DNA of 64,000 nt from Branchiostoma floridae (Eukaryota; Chordata; Leptocardii; Amphioxiformes; Branchiostomatidae): assembly GCF_000003815.2 (NCBI RefSeq), contig NC_049993.1, positions 1,579,471 to 1,643,470 of the forward strand, written 5' to 3'. The position numbers were made by a program, and so were the translations under genes. Position 1 is the first letter of the stretch; each line of letters opens with the position of its first letter. Under the pieces are notes generated by a model. It searched no databases, was not told the origin of the DNA, and saw only the letters and a list, made by a program, of their open reading frames with translations. Of this stretch, positions 33,290 to 43,383 are shown piece after piece.

Positions 33290-33620
33290 CCAATCTCTCA
33301 TCTGTTCAAAACAAATCTTTTAGAAATAACCTAACAAAACTATTAGGATACAGTATATCTAAGTGCTCTTAGACTAGTAGTAGGTGATATAATAATGCCC
33401 TTACTAATTGAAAAGGGCTGACACTGCAACACACCTGCCAATGAGATACTTTGCCCCACATGCCATAATGACATTGATAATGAATTCCACTTTATAATGG
33501 ATTTCCTACGAAGATCGCCAAAAGTTATTACATACAATAGACTGTAATAACTTTTGGCGGTCTTCGTAGGAAATCATTAATCCATTATAAAGTGGAATTC
33601 ATTCTCAATGGCATATATGT
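33290..33620. repeat. LINE C-terminal fragment folded into a palindrome
   Basis: 33297-33530 is a degraded plus-strand copy of the LINE at 13297-13500 (CATCTGTTCAAAACAAAT, ACACCTGCCAATGAGA). About 75 bp of it is repeated in inverted orientation right after, with a centre near 33537. The inverted arm forms the 3-prime end of the neighbouring ZNF frame. Confidence 0.75.
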
Positions 33621-34173
33621 AATATTTTGCGGTGTGATTAAGAATATTTCTGTCTAAATTCCCTTTATCGGCACTAGAATAATCACACAGGTCACACTTA
33701 AAAGGTTTTTCTCCAGTGTGCCTCCTCATATGTCTAACGATGTTTGCCTTATCAGGCGTTCTGTGCCCACAAATTCCACACATGAAGCGTTTCTCACCAG
33801 TGTGTGTGACCATGTGTCGTTTTAGATGGTTTTTCCAAGCGGTAGTGAAGTCACACTGATCACACATGTGCGGCTTTTCACCTGTATGCCTTCTCATATG
33901 TTGCAGAAATCCAGATCTGTAAGTTGCCTTGTATCCACATTCTTCACACACAAAGGGTGCTCTCTTATTATGCTTTGTAGAATTACCTTCCATCTGTTGT
34001 GTGCGCTCCTGTACATGTGACGAGGCTTTGTCCTTCCACTGAGTAGAGTTCAATCTTTCACATGTTTCCTCCAATAAAAGGTCCTTATCTGCTGCCAGCT
34101 TCTTTCGCCTGCTTCTCTTTCTCCCTGAACATCTGGCGGAGGGACTTCTTCCACAGGAGGCTTCTCCGGCGAC
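33577..34173 (-). pseudogene. Four-finger C2H2 gene with a LINE-derived end, probably damaged
   Basis: The minus-strand frame holds a basic, NLS-like stretch (GRKRSRRRKKL), a linker (DLLLEETCERLNSTQ) and fingers FVCEECGYKATYRSGFLQH, HMCDQCDFTTAWKNHLKRH, FMCGICGHRTPDKANIVRH and FKCDLCDYSSADKGNLDRN. The last has Asn instead of the first His. An ATG at 34173 (MDSSPEKPPVEEVPPPD) follows an acceptor-like TTTACTAG but is in another frame from the NLS and fingers, so a frameshift near 34110-34130 is likely. The C-terminus IENEFHFIMD is LINE sequence from the palindrome at 33290-33620. These fingers differ in type from the main cluster. Confidence 0.65.
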
Positions 34174-34451
34174 GAATCCATTTCTAGTAAATGTAGGAGT
34201 ATAAAATGGTTAAAATGAGTCATACTGACACTAGTAAAAACCCTCCCCAGTCACATTGACCTCAAAACTGCCAAAAATTTTTCTACCCATTTTTCCAAGA
34301 AAAAAAAATCGTAAGTTTTAGACCCGGAAGTACATTCGAACACCATCATCATGCATGGCGGATCGCTGGCGGATCCCCTTTGCTAGAGGAATTCTTAGGC
34401 CAAAATATTATTTTTAAGCCCATTAACTATAAAATGTTTAGTTTATATACG

Positions 34452-35499
34452 TAGGTAACACCACCAACAAAAGATCAGGTTACGCAATTGCAATGGGATT
34501 TGGTAGAGGCTACACTTCCCCTTGGGATAACCCTTCCTGCTGTGACTGCCCTTCATGCCTCAAGGTTTGGAGACATAGAAGGTTCACCAGGGCCAGTTGA
34601 ACTGCCTGATATGGTTTTAGAGTTAGATGCATCTTTAGCCCCTTCAGCAATTTGTGAAGTTTCAACTGAGTCCCCTTTGCCCCCTTTGCCTATTGCCTTG
34701 CATCCACAAGTGAAAGACAAGGCCAATGGCAGCATTGATACCTTTTGTTTTACTGATCAGGAGTGCCAACTAGTGGAGGAGGCAACAAGGGGGCAATCCA
34801 AAAATGTTGTGTGGTATAAACAGAGAATGGGGTCCATCACTTCTTCCATTGCATTTGATATTTCACAGTCATACCAACCACACAGCAAAGCCTCCAAAAG
34901 TCGTTTGGCTAACAGATGCCTGCACCATGAATACAGCTCACTAACAAAACCACCGCAAACAAAAGTTGAATCACTCCGGTATGGGTTAGAGAAAGATGTT
35001 GCACGCATGCATTATTTGAATGACATGACAAAAGTTCATCACAGTTTCAATATTTCTGAAACTGGATTGATGGTGCATGGACAAAAGCCTTTCTTAAGAG
35101 CTAGTCCAGATGGTGTAGCAAATTGCTCATGTCACTCCTCAAGAATTGTGGAAATCAAATGTCCCTATGCTGCACGAGACATGACTGTGGAGGAGGCAGT
35201 GAGAACAGGAAAGGTTGCAGCAAGTTCAAGGTGGCTATGTCTTGTCTAAGACAAAACGTGGATACTTCTGCCAAGTGCAAATGGCAATGGCTGTAACAGG
35301 ACAAAAAGAGTGTCATTTTGAAGTATGGACAGAACACAGTTATGTTATTGTCAATGTAGAGTTTGACACTTTGTATTGGAGGGAACTTGAGAAGAAGTTG
35401 ACTCAGTTCTTTTCTGACTTTGTCATTCAAGCCATTAATCATGGCCCCCTTCCAGTGGACAGTAACTTTGACCATATTGGAAATGATAAATACCGGTGA
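34452..35499 (+). pseudogene. YqaJ-type (lambda-exonuclease superfamily) nuclease gene, frameshifted
   Basis: A PD-(D/E)XK nuclease domain of the YqaJ family is visible. Motifs in order are: QSKNVVWYKQRMGSITSS (substrate and start motif), YGLEKDVARMHY (conserved Glu), FLRASPDGVANC (catalytic Asp), VEIKCPYAARD (catalytic E-x-K), then in the +1 frame GYFCQVQMAMAVTGQKEC (conserved Gln) and FEVWTEHSYVIVNV. The change of frame lies at 35200-35245, between VRTGK and GGYVLSKTK, and no sensible intron fits there. The N-terminal part is open back to an acceptor-like TACGTAG at 34452, so 5-prime exons may be missing. In animals such genes are often lineage-expanded and repeat-associated. All core catalytic residues are kept, so the break looks recent. 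Confidence 0.75.
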
Positions 35500-36309
35500 T
35501 TAAAAAAATACAGTATCCATCATAATCATTTGTTACATGTGACAGTTGCATTATTACATTTCATATTGGACATATGGATCTGTAATACAGAGAATTACTG
35601 TAGCATTGATTAGAGTACTAGTTGTGTGCTTATATATCTGTCATAATGGTTGTATGCTTGTTTTACATTTTTACAATAGGGGATGAAAAATTGACTAGAT
35701 ATGCACACCAAACAAAAACCTGCTCAAGAATGTCGAGCATTGATAGCTTAGCTCTTGATTCCAGGATTTTGATGGGCTGACATTACAGTTGGACCACTCC
35801 ATAGGATGGCATGTTAAAATACACTAAAACAAGGCTTCAGACAAGTACTAACCCGAATTTCAATCTTAACAAAATTTCTTCACCAGAAAGCCACAAGGGT
35901 CATCTTTGTAAAAACTGAAAGAAAACAGAGGGTTAACCACCTCAAACTCCGAGGAATCCCCGTTCTATGAAAGAAACCTCACCTTTGACCCAAGTTTTCT
36001 CCTGATACCACCAATATGACACAACAACTAAAATCCTTCCGCGCCCCACCAAAAATTTAAACTGAGCAAATTTTGACCAAAATGGGAAAGATTAGACCTT
36101 GCCTATTCCTTCTATCCCCAAAAGTCTCCAGGTTGGGCCAAAAGTTTCAAGGAAAAAGAAGATTTTAAAGGATTTTAAGTCACACCCAAATCGTTTTTGT
36201 GCCTTCTACCGCGCAACTCAACTGTGACGTCAGTCCGTCTGGTTACCTTTTTACCTTTTTAAAAGATATAGTGGCATACAGATCTGCAAGTCAGAAAGCC
36301 TCAAAATGG
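35500..36309. other. No gene supported
   Basis: 3-prime flank of the YqaJ-type gene. No repeat or frame recognised. Confidence 0.4.
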
Positions 36310-36320
36310 GGTCAATGACC

Positions 36321-36342
36321 TCAATGACCTCGAGGTCATTGA
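36321..36342. promoter_or_regulatory. 22-bp perfect palindrome with everted AGGTCA half-sites
   Basis: The core TGACCTCGAGGTCA is an everted repeat with a 2-bp spacer of the nuclear-receptor half-site AGGTCA. Just upstream is GGTCAATGACC (36310-36320), an inverted pair. The function is only inferred. Confidence 0.35.
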
Positions 36343-36369
36343 CCCTCTGTGGCCATAGGAAAATGACCC

Positions 36370-37112
36370 CCCCCCCCCCCAAAATCGTTTTGAAGTGGTT
36401 CATGCCATTAATAATACAGGGATGAATATTAGTGCACCCCTGTACCGAAATTTAGGTCAGTTGGTTGAAAAACTAAAATCACAAAATTGCTCACTTTGTT
36501 GTACTGTATGCCAATAGTGTTATTGAATCCATGTGTGCATATGTGAAGTGCACTTCTATGCAAGATTTCAGCTCAAACGGTTGTGAAACCAGGGTACAGG
36601 AGCCAAAAATGTATTTTTTTGTCAAAATATGGCCAGAAAGTCGCAAAAAGAAGCATTTTTTTACTACCGTATGCCAAAACTGTTATTGACTCCATGTGTG
36701 CATATAATCAAGGCACCTCTTTACCTAATTTCAGGTCATTCCGATGTAAGACCAGGGTACAAGGGCCAAAATATACAGTTTTGGTAAAAAAATTGCAAAA
36801 AAAAACTCAATAAAAGCATTTTAAAGGCAGATATGTTAAAAATGAAAAAAAAAACGTCCGGGGGTATTGGCCCACTTCACCTTTGTGCCAAAATGCAAGT
36901 AATTCGGTTCTTCTTCTTCTTCTTCTTCGTATTGACGTCCAACTTCAAGTGGTTGAAGGCTCTGGACGTGGTTACGGGTCGTTTGGCTTTGGGTGGTCGC
37001 TTGGGTGGTTCAGCAATGACGGAGCTAACGTGTTTTGAAGATTTGACAGGAGAAAGAAGAAGAAGAAAGAAGAAATATTACGAATACAATATATTTCATA
37101 TTTCATAAATAG
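36370..37112 (+). repeat. Dispersed repeat related to the 49.9-56.4 kb insertion
   Basis: It contains about two diverged units of the roughly 180-bp repeat (ACCAGGGTACARGRGCCAAAA, GTTATTGAMTCCATGTGTGC). Its last part (TTTGAAGATTTGACAGGAGA, GAAGAAATATTACGAATAC) is the reverse complement of 49965-50100. A (TTC)n run lies at 36908-36930. Confidence 0.6.
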
Positions 37113-37301
37113 TACTGTAAATGCAGAAATGTTCGCGGTGGATTAATGTTCGCGGTTTTCGCGGTGACCACTTCAATATTATTCTATCATGATATTAGAT
37201 TGCAGTCTATGGTGTTACCGCGAACTTAAATCCACCGCGAAAAGTCCTTTTTCCCGCTACCGCGAAATTAAATCCCCGCGAACTTAAAAACATTTACAGT
37301 A
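37113..37301. mobile_element. MITE with TACTGTAAATG inverted ends, 189 bp
   Basis: Both ends read inward TACTGTAAATG, followed by GTTCGCGG-type repeats (GTTCGCGGTGGATTAATG, and its inverted counterpart CCGCGAACTTAAAT). TA at the ends would suit a Tc1/mariner-type duplication. The superfamily is not certain. Confidence 0.6.
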
Positions 37302-37379
37302 TCCTATTTGTCCTGGTCGTCCATTAGCCCTCCGTTATAAGTGATGCGGAAATCGTCGTCTTCCGCCTTTGCCCTCTCT

Positions 37380-37645
37380 GGCTATTGAGCCTTTCCTTTC
37401 CTTCCGTATTCCCAGTATCTAAGATCCCTAGCCGGGAATCCCTCCTATGATTACCTCCTGTAATATCTTCTCGCTCCTTCTCTCTTCGATCCTGTACTCC
37501 TTTATGTTACTCCCTCTTCCTCCCTCTCTTATCTTCCCTTCCTCATCTTTGTCCTCTCAACTCTATCTCCTCCCCCTTACTCATCTTACCCCGTTCTTAT
37601 TTCTCCTCCTCAATCTCGACTTGCTCTCATTACTACGCCGCCCCT
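37380..37645. repeat. Pyrimidine-rich tract
   Basis: About 260 bp strongly C/T-rich on the plus strand, directly before the candidate acceptor at 37666. The leucine/serine/proline-rich frame across it reflects composition. Confidence 0.6.
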
Positions 37646-37666
37646 TTCTTATCACAACAAACAGAA

Positions 37667-37772
37667 CCTTCACCAGGAATCAAGTGACGGAGTGTCTCGT
37701 GGACCACTCTCCTTTCGAAATGGTCGTAGACACCCATCCGCAAATATCTGAACAGTGCTTTGAAGACAATTG
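37667..37772 (+). other. Candidate internal exon of an unrecognised gene
   Basis: A strong pyrimidine tract and ACAACAAACAG acceptor precede, and GACAATTG|GTAAGTGAG is a near-perfect donor. One frame is open across all 106 bp (TFTRNQVTECLVDHSP, then FEMVVDTHPQISEQCFEDNW). I do not recognise the family, and no matching exons were found nearby. Confidence 0.3.
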
Positions 37773-37903
37773 GTAAGTGAGCGGTGTACACAAAATATGA
37801 CTTGTAGACGACCAAGAGTCAGCCTGCTCACTCTTCCTTTCCTCAGTGCCCGTTCCAAGCCTCAAATCGGCTCAGGTACATACACGATTCCGTAAATATG
37901 TAT

Positions 37904-38384
37904 CATCCAGCCTTCCGCGGAATCCCATCGCACTGGATAGACGTCACAACATGTCGGGAAAGAACGTACACAATTCAATTGCTCATCCAGCTTTCCGCGG
38001 ACCCCATTGCACTGGCCAATGTCACAAAATGCTAAAACAAAGTGCAACGTGCAAGACTTCTCAGATCATCCAGCTTCCCGCGGAACCCCTTCGCACTGGA
38101 TATCGTCACAGCGTGTCACGAAAGAAAAAGTACTCGAATTCTCGGAGCGTCCAGCTCTCCGCGGAAACCCTTCGCGCTGGACAATGTCACACCATGCTGA
38201 AGATACGACTGCACACTTTTCGGGTCATTCAGTTTACTGCGGGACCCCATCGCACTGAATGATATATTGCCGTGCTATAAAGAAGCGTCAGACCAAAGGC
38301 GTTCTTGGTCAGACCAATCTCAAAACAGGGTTACTCGATAAGTTCCTAACCATCCAGCATCCCGCGGCACCCCATCGCACTGGA
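37904..38384. repeat. Six-copy array of about 80 bp with a conserved hairpin
   Basis: Copies start near 37904, 37984, 38067, 38148, 38226 and 38351. Each has CATCCAG, a GC-rich loop containing CCGCGG and CCCCATCGCA, then CTGGAT. The two ends pair. In copy 4 the pair is GTCCAGC/GCTGGAC, and in copy 5 it is TCATTCAG/CTGAATGA, so two stem positions change together. The sequence between hairpins is much less conserved. It could be a structured RNA, a protein-binding palindrome array or a satellite. Copies 2 and 6 have shorter stems. Confidence 0.75.
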
Positions 38385-38594
38385 AAACGACAATGTCAAA
38401 ATCTATCTCGAAAAGTAGGGGGGAAAGACTTACAGTTCCTTGAGCTGCCGTCGGGGTTAGCTGAACTGACCGGCAGCGGCTGGGCGGCGTCGGGGACCGG
38501 AGCGCCAGTCGACTCTGATCCTCTGACCGCTGTCCCTTGTGGCACTGTGCCCTGAAGCCGCCTCCTCAGGTTCCCTGGTATTTAAATTTTCCCA

Positions 38595-40065
38595 CAACTT
38601 TATTCAGTACAAAGAACATGGTTCACAACATAAAACATCACAGCCTAACAGCTTTCCTGGTGCGTCTTGACCCCTCTCTGCTGCTAATGCTTATGCAGGC
38701 CACCAACGGGTCCTATCGGGCCGCACATCTGGCGAGGTGGCGTGTGCCGGCACTGGGTGGTGGTGTGTCCCGCGCATCCCTGTTGTTGGAGGGGGAGAGC
38801 GTCAGACCTGTATGAACAACACGTGAACCATGAGATAGTGGGGAGGGACGGGCGCCCGGCAACAGGTCCGGTCCCAGACAGACAAGTAAAACATACGCAT
38901 CTTACACACCGCCCAGCCTCCACATGCGAGCGAGCCGCGTTACGGGAGGTTATCTGGGTCACGCGCGTCCACAACATCCATCGCGCCTTACAGGTACACA
39001 CTCATACACATGCAAATCAAACTCCAACCTAATGCAAATATAGCGGAAACCCCAAACACAGCCTCGACGTTCAATCTCGGTTGCGAAACAGAAAATCCAC
39101 CTGCCCAAAACAGAAAAAGACACTCAAAAATCGTAAAGAATGCAGCCTCCAGAACTCAGAGACGTTGACTGTTCAGCACGCCGAACTCTTCCAAGGAAGT
39201 TGGGAGTGAAATGTAAACCTGAAAAACAAAGACGTCGCCATGTTGTCTCTGTGGACCATGTCATCGTCGTCCTGTTTCTGCCTGAAATATTCACGAAAAT
39301 AATAAAAAAATGACATCAAAATCTAGAAACTCTCGTTCTGCTCCACACCTCAGCATAAAAAAAAACAGCGTCCACAGCAGTCCTAGACGTGCGATTACAA
39401 AGGATAGAAACTTGGCGATAACAAAAATTTCCAAGTGAGCCGCCATCTTGCCTCTCTATGTAAGCACACAACGAGCTGTCAGAACCTGCTAAAACATTCA
39501 CAAAATCGAAAAATCATACAAAAATCACTCAGCTCCAACATGGAACAAAACGTCAGTGTGAATGAAAAGTCCTAAACTCGTCTCGGCCTAGGATTGGAAC
39601 AGATAGAAACTGTAAAGAAAATTGGGAAGAGCAGCCACACATTTCAAAACTCATGCATATGAATACACAAAGAAATGCAAAGATTAAAACGATACAGCCG
39701 GCAGTCAGAATTCCAGGTGTGCTAGAAAGAATCACAAGCAGCGCAAGCTGCGCAACACGTTGTCAGTATAGGTTGCTCCGAACCTCGTACGAAACACATA
39801 CAAGTCTCACAAAATATGAAACATACCACAAAAAAACACAAAGTACCAACCGACCGTTGGAGCCATACATCAAACCTTCCGTGGAAAAAATGTCGTCCAG
39901 ACGGTAACCACAACGTGACCGCCAGTGCCTCGGCTGTAACGTGCTATCCTGCGGTGTCCTGAATCGGCCTCCCCGCCGGAAAAAATTTCTGCTTTGCGGT
40001 AAGGGACGAGGGGAGAACTCTAGACCGGCCTGAGGAAACGTCGACCACGTGACAAGGAATCGATG
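38595..40065 (-). ncRNA. Candidate minus-strand transcription unit, coding status unclear
   Basis: It is bounded by a promoter-like block at 40040-40120 and a minus-strand AATAAA at 38607-38602. In between only short frames exist. Two begin at AAGATGGCGGC-type (about 39451) and AACATGGCG-type contexts, but both stop within about 60 codons. Intron-like stretches with TTTTTCAG acceptors are present. It could be a non-coding transcript, a spliced gene I cannot resolve, or a solo LTR. Confidence 0.3.
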
Positions 40066-40120
40066 TTCTGCATACTTATAGAATGGGCAGATCACGTGGC
40101 TAACATCCGGGCCAATAGGC
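40040..40120 (-). promoter_or_regulatory. Promoter-like block with CCAAT, E-boxes and TATA
   Basis: On the minus strand, in order: ATTGGCCC (inverted CCAAT, about 40115), CACGTG (about 40096), CTATAAGTA (about 40083) and a second CACGTG (about 40050). The spacing suits a TATA promoter firing toward lower coordinates. Confidence 0.4.
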
Positions 40121-40401
40121 GACCAGAATAAATAGTGGCAAAGAAACCTACAAGTGAGATGGAGTACCATGACTTAGACATATTCTAAATAAATTTCAAG
40201 ATTAAGGAAGATTCAAAACTAGATAAAGGCAATCCCTTTTAACTTAAGGTAGGCTAGCAGAGCACCTGACGTCCTAGAAAATTTTGATTTTCAATCAGAA
40301 CACGAGGAGCACAATCAATGTAAAATGAAAAGAAAGACTGCTATGCTTATTTAAACACTTATTTAATAAGCTATACAGTATACACCATATATAAGTATAG
40401 C

Positions 40402-40682
40402 TTCCGTATCACACAGGTTCGAAAGTTGTTTCACACAGGCTTCCTTCAAGTAAATCGAACCATTCAGAGCGGGCCGAGTGTGGCACGGTTGGCATTTCGA
40501 ATACCTGATTCGGACGTTGGAATTGCTGTTGTAACGCTTTTTGTTCGCCATCGAGAGCACCAAATTTGTTCAACTTCTGGCGCATTTCGCATGAAATCGT
40601 GGGTTTTATCAGGTGGGCATGACATAAATAGATATCGGGCGATCCGACCCGCGGTCGGGCTGGTACCACGGGTGATACGGAA
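40402..40682. mobile_element. MITE-like insertion with 11-bp inverted ends
   Basis: TTCCGTATCAC at the left is inverted as GTGATACGGAA at the right. The element is absent from the matching place in copy I (about 17910). No clear target duplication was found. No coding frame. Confidence 0.55.
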
Positions 40683-40999
40683 TACACCGTGTTGTATCCT
40701 ATATATACGATGATTATGGTTAACCTGTGTTAAACATTACGGAAGAAAAGGGATCTAGGGAGACATGAATTGTAGCTTCCATGACTCATAGATAACATAG
40801 TTTCGTTCTTTTATGCAAGGATAGACATAGATAAAATGGGCTATATGGAGGTCAGCAAATTCAATATATATTTAAGTTACCAAAGTGAAGGTTAGTAACC
40901 TTAATGATAGCCTTTCATGTGTGTGTAATTGTTCGTTATTGCGTTAGCTACAATATAAGCTAAAATTCCCTTTAGACATCACGATAGATTCTTTAATAA

Positions 41000-42000
41000 T
41001 TTTTGAAACAAGCAATACGAAAAAAGGGTTTTCTTGTTTTTTTCTGATGCTTAAATTTCAAAAATAATCTTTATGTTGTATAAAGTTACCTTACCCTTTA
41101 GAACAAAGGAATATCTAGGTGTCCTGGTGCACGAGTAGTCAAAATATAGGTGCACAGTTCCAAGGTTTAGATAAAATGGAATAAGTCTGACAATGATAAA
41201 TACATTTGTCATTGCGACGATTTTATTGTTTATAAGTACATTTGTATTAACGATTGTTGTTGTAGGTGTGTTGCATTTGTGTTCTATCCTTTCGCCAGGC
41301 TGTATGTATGAAGATTGTTTTACACGATGAACGTTTGTAGGACATTGCTGGTAACAAGAAGGCGATCTCGTGTAACGAAAATATTAGTAGATTCCCATGT
41401 TAGCGTAGTTTAAAGTCATCCCTGAACGACATTGTTTTATTGCCCGATATGATTTACTTACAAGGAACTTTTTTAAATTAGTGCACCAATATAGGCATTG
41501 AATTGTTATGATTATTAAAAACTGTAGAACCTGAAAATGAATTAGTGTACATTTCTAACCATAAGTAGCAAACTTGTACTAAGACTGTTTTTTTTTAATG
41601 ATGTCGTATTTCAATAATGCTACCTTTATAAAGTGGAGCGTAAATCCGGCACCCAATAGTTGCCTACGAGGCTGTTGCCTATCTGTAAATACTATAACGT
41701 TATACGGAATAAAACTGTTATGTAAAAATAAAACTGCACGTGCCCTATTCAATATTTGACAATGAGCTTTCTCACAGCTCCTAGTGCGTATATGCTGCCA
41801 TGATGCGATTATTAATCTGCGATCATTAATCGACCCAGGTTCAGTCATAAGACTCTGAGTTTTAAACCTTTAACACTTTGTCAATATAGCAAAGCAAGAG
41901 ATGTTGTCATGATGCGATATTAATCGCCGAAGGTAAAGTCATCAGACTTAAAGTTTTAGATCTTTAACACTTTGTCAATAGCAAAGAAAGAGTGGGTGAA
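41000..42000. other. Copy II-specific sequence without gene
   Basis: AT-rich and not present in copy I. It includes a short duplicated phrase (GATGCGATTATTAATC / GATGCGATATTAATCG; AGTTTTARAYCTTTAACACT) around 41800-41980. No recognisable gene. Confidence 0.4.
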
Positions 42001-42007
42001 AAAATTA

Positions 42008-42087
42008 AGAATGAATGAATGAATGGATGAATGAATGAATATATAATGAATGAATGAGTGAATAAATGAATGAATGAATGAATGAGA
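42008..42087. repeat. (GAAT)n microsatellite
   Basis: About 80 bp of tandem GAAT units with a few interruptions. Confidence 0.9.
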
Positions 42088-42329
42088 AGAAAAAGGGAAT
42101 TCAGAACATCACGTGGGGTAATCAATGACGATGTTTCGTCGCTCACCTCTTAGCGACAAATGGCATCCATGCCGTATTACATACCTTCAATTCTTGGTTG
42201 GTGGTGTATTTATATGTATAGGTGAAACCAACTGTGAAACACTAAGCACCGGCTATCAGCTAAGGTGCCAAATTAAGATTTAAATCAAAAGGGATTTTTT
42301 TTAATAGTGTAGGCGGAACGTAATACACA

Positions 42330-42454
42330 ATAAAGTGTAAGCAGGTTTCAAATGACCTTTCACCTCAACGTGCCAGTGGCCATTCACCCCTTGCTGCTCA
42401 AGACAGGCGCTTGCAGAACGATTGTGCGGAGGTGATAATCAACACTGGAAGCCG
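42330..42454 (+). other. Non-coding exon 1 of the 43901 ZNF gene
   Basis: Cassette signature ending CAACACTGGAAGCCG at 42454 before GTAAGAACGG. The exon-terminal AG seen in sisters is CG here, which may weaken splicing. The intron runs to the acceptor TCCATTAG at 43893 and contains a foldback element. Confidence 0.55.
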
Positions 42455-42754
42455 GTAAGAACGGAATTTACGTACAAATTGACTGCATTATCATGAACCA
42501 TAGGGGGTAGGGGTAATTTCTGTGGTATGTGGGCTACATTAAGCAGGATGTAAGACTTTTCTTCGGGCTGACGAAAATGTGGGTGGGGAGGGGGGCATAT
42601 TTTACTTTACAGGAAACAAAGGAAGCATTGCTCAGTTTCTTCTACTTTCTCTTCTTCTAATGAGCCACTATCACCATGGTTACTGGAGGTGTAGCAGAAC
42701 TGAACTGGAGGTGAAACAGACATCCTGTGGTGTTCGGTTACATGTAGAAAATAC

Positions 42755-43383
42755 CGGTGTGCCTAAATACCACAAACGACCACAAACGACTCGGAAATAC
42801 CACAAACGACCACAAACGACTCTAAAATGCAGTGTATATGGGTCAAAGACCTTGTGTGGCGCTCTGGAGACATTGTTTACACATTTATAAATTTTAAAAA
42901 CGCAGCAAGTCCTGCGTATTCACCAGTTATTTCAAGTTAGTCCGCCGGTTTCAAGATCGAGGCGATTCTCGGCCGCCATGTTGGATCGCCCGTGCTAGGA
43001 GTCTGCATGGGGAAGTTCTCGATACCTTCCACGGCTCCATAGACGACAGGACGATAAAACTATGGACGCTGTTGGTTCATAGATTATAGCATGGCACTAT
43101 TCTATCATTGTCAACTTATAAAACTTGTATACTAAGTGTTTTTCAGCCTCAATGCAAGCACGCATTCATTGACAGCGCAGAATCGCTTCGATCTTGAAAC
43201 CGGCGGACTAACTCGAAATAACTGGTGAATTCGCAGGACTTGCTGCGTTTTTTAAATTCATAAATGTGTAAACAATGTCTCCAGAGCGCCACACAAGGTC
43301 TTTGACCCATATACACTGCATACTAGAGTCGTTTGTGGTCGTTTGTGGTATTTCCGAGTCGTTTGTGGTATTTAGGCACACCC
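42755..43383. mobile_element. Foldback element, 629 bp, with 8-bp target duplication
   Basis: GAAAATAC flanks both sides (42747-42754 and 43384-43391). The matching site in copy I (19002-19009, GAAAATAT) is empty. The ends read inward as (C/G)GGTGTGCCTAAATACC, followed by CACAAACGAC repeats. The inverted arms extend about 240 bp, to TAGTCCGCCGGTTTCAAGAT and its complement, around a central loop of roughly 160 bp. The superfamily is unknown; an 8-bp duplication allows hAT or Merlin types. Confidence 0.85.

Noticed and set aside
37447..37665. N-terminal part of the 109-codon frame at 37447
   Set aside because: It is translated pyrimidine tract; only the part after the acceptor at 37666 looks exon-like.
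37904..38384. A CRISPR array
   Set aside because: Unit spacing looks regular, but the conserved part is a hairpin with variable arms, the units are diverged, there are no cas genes, and the DNA is eukaryotic.
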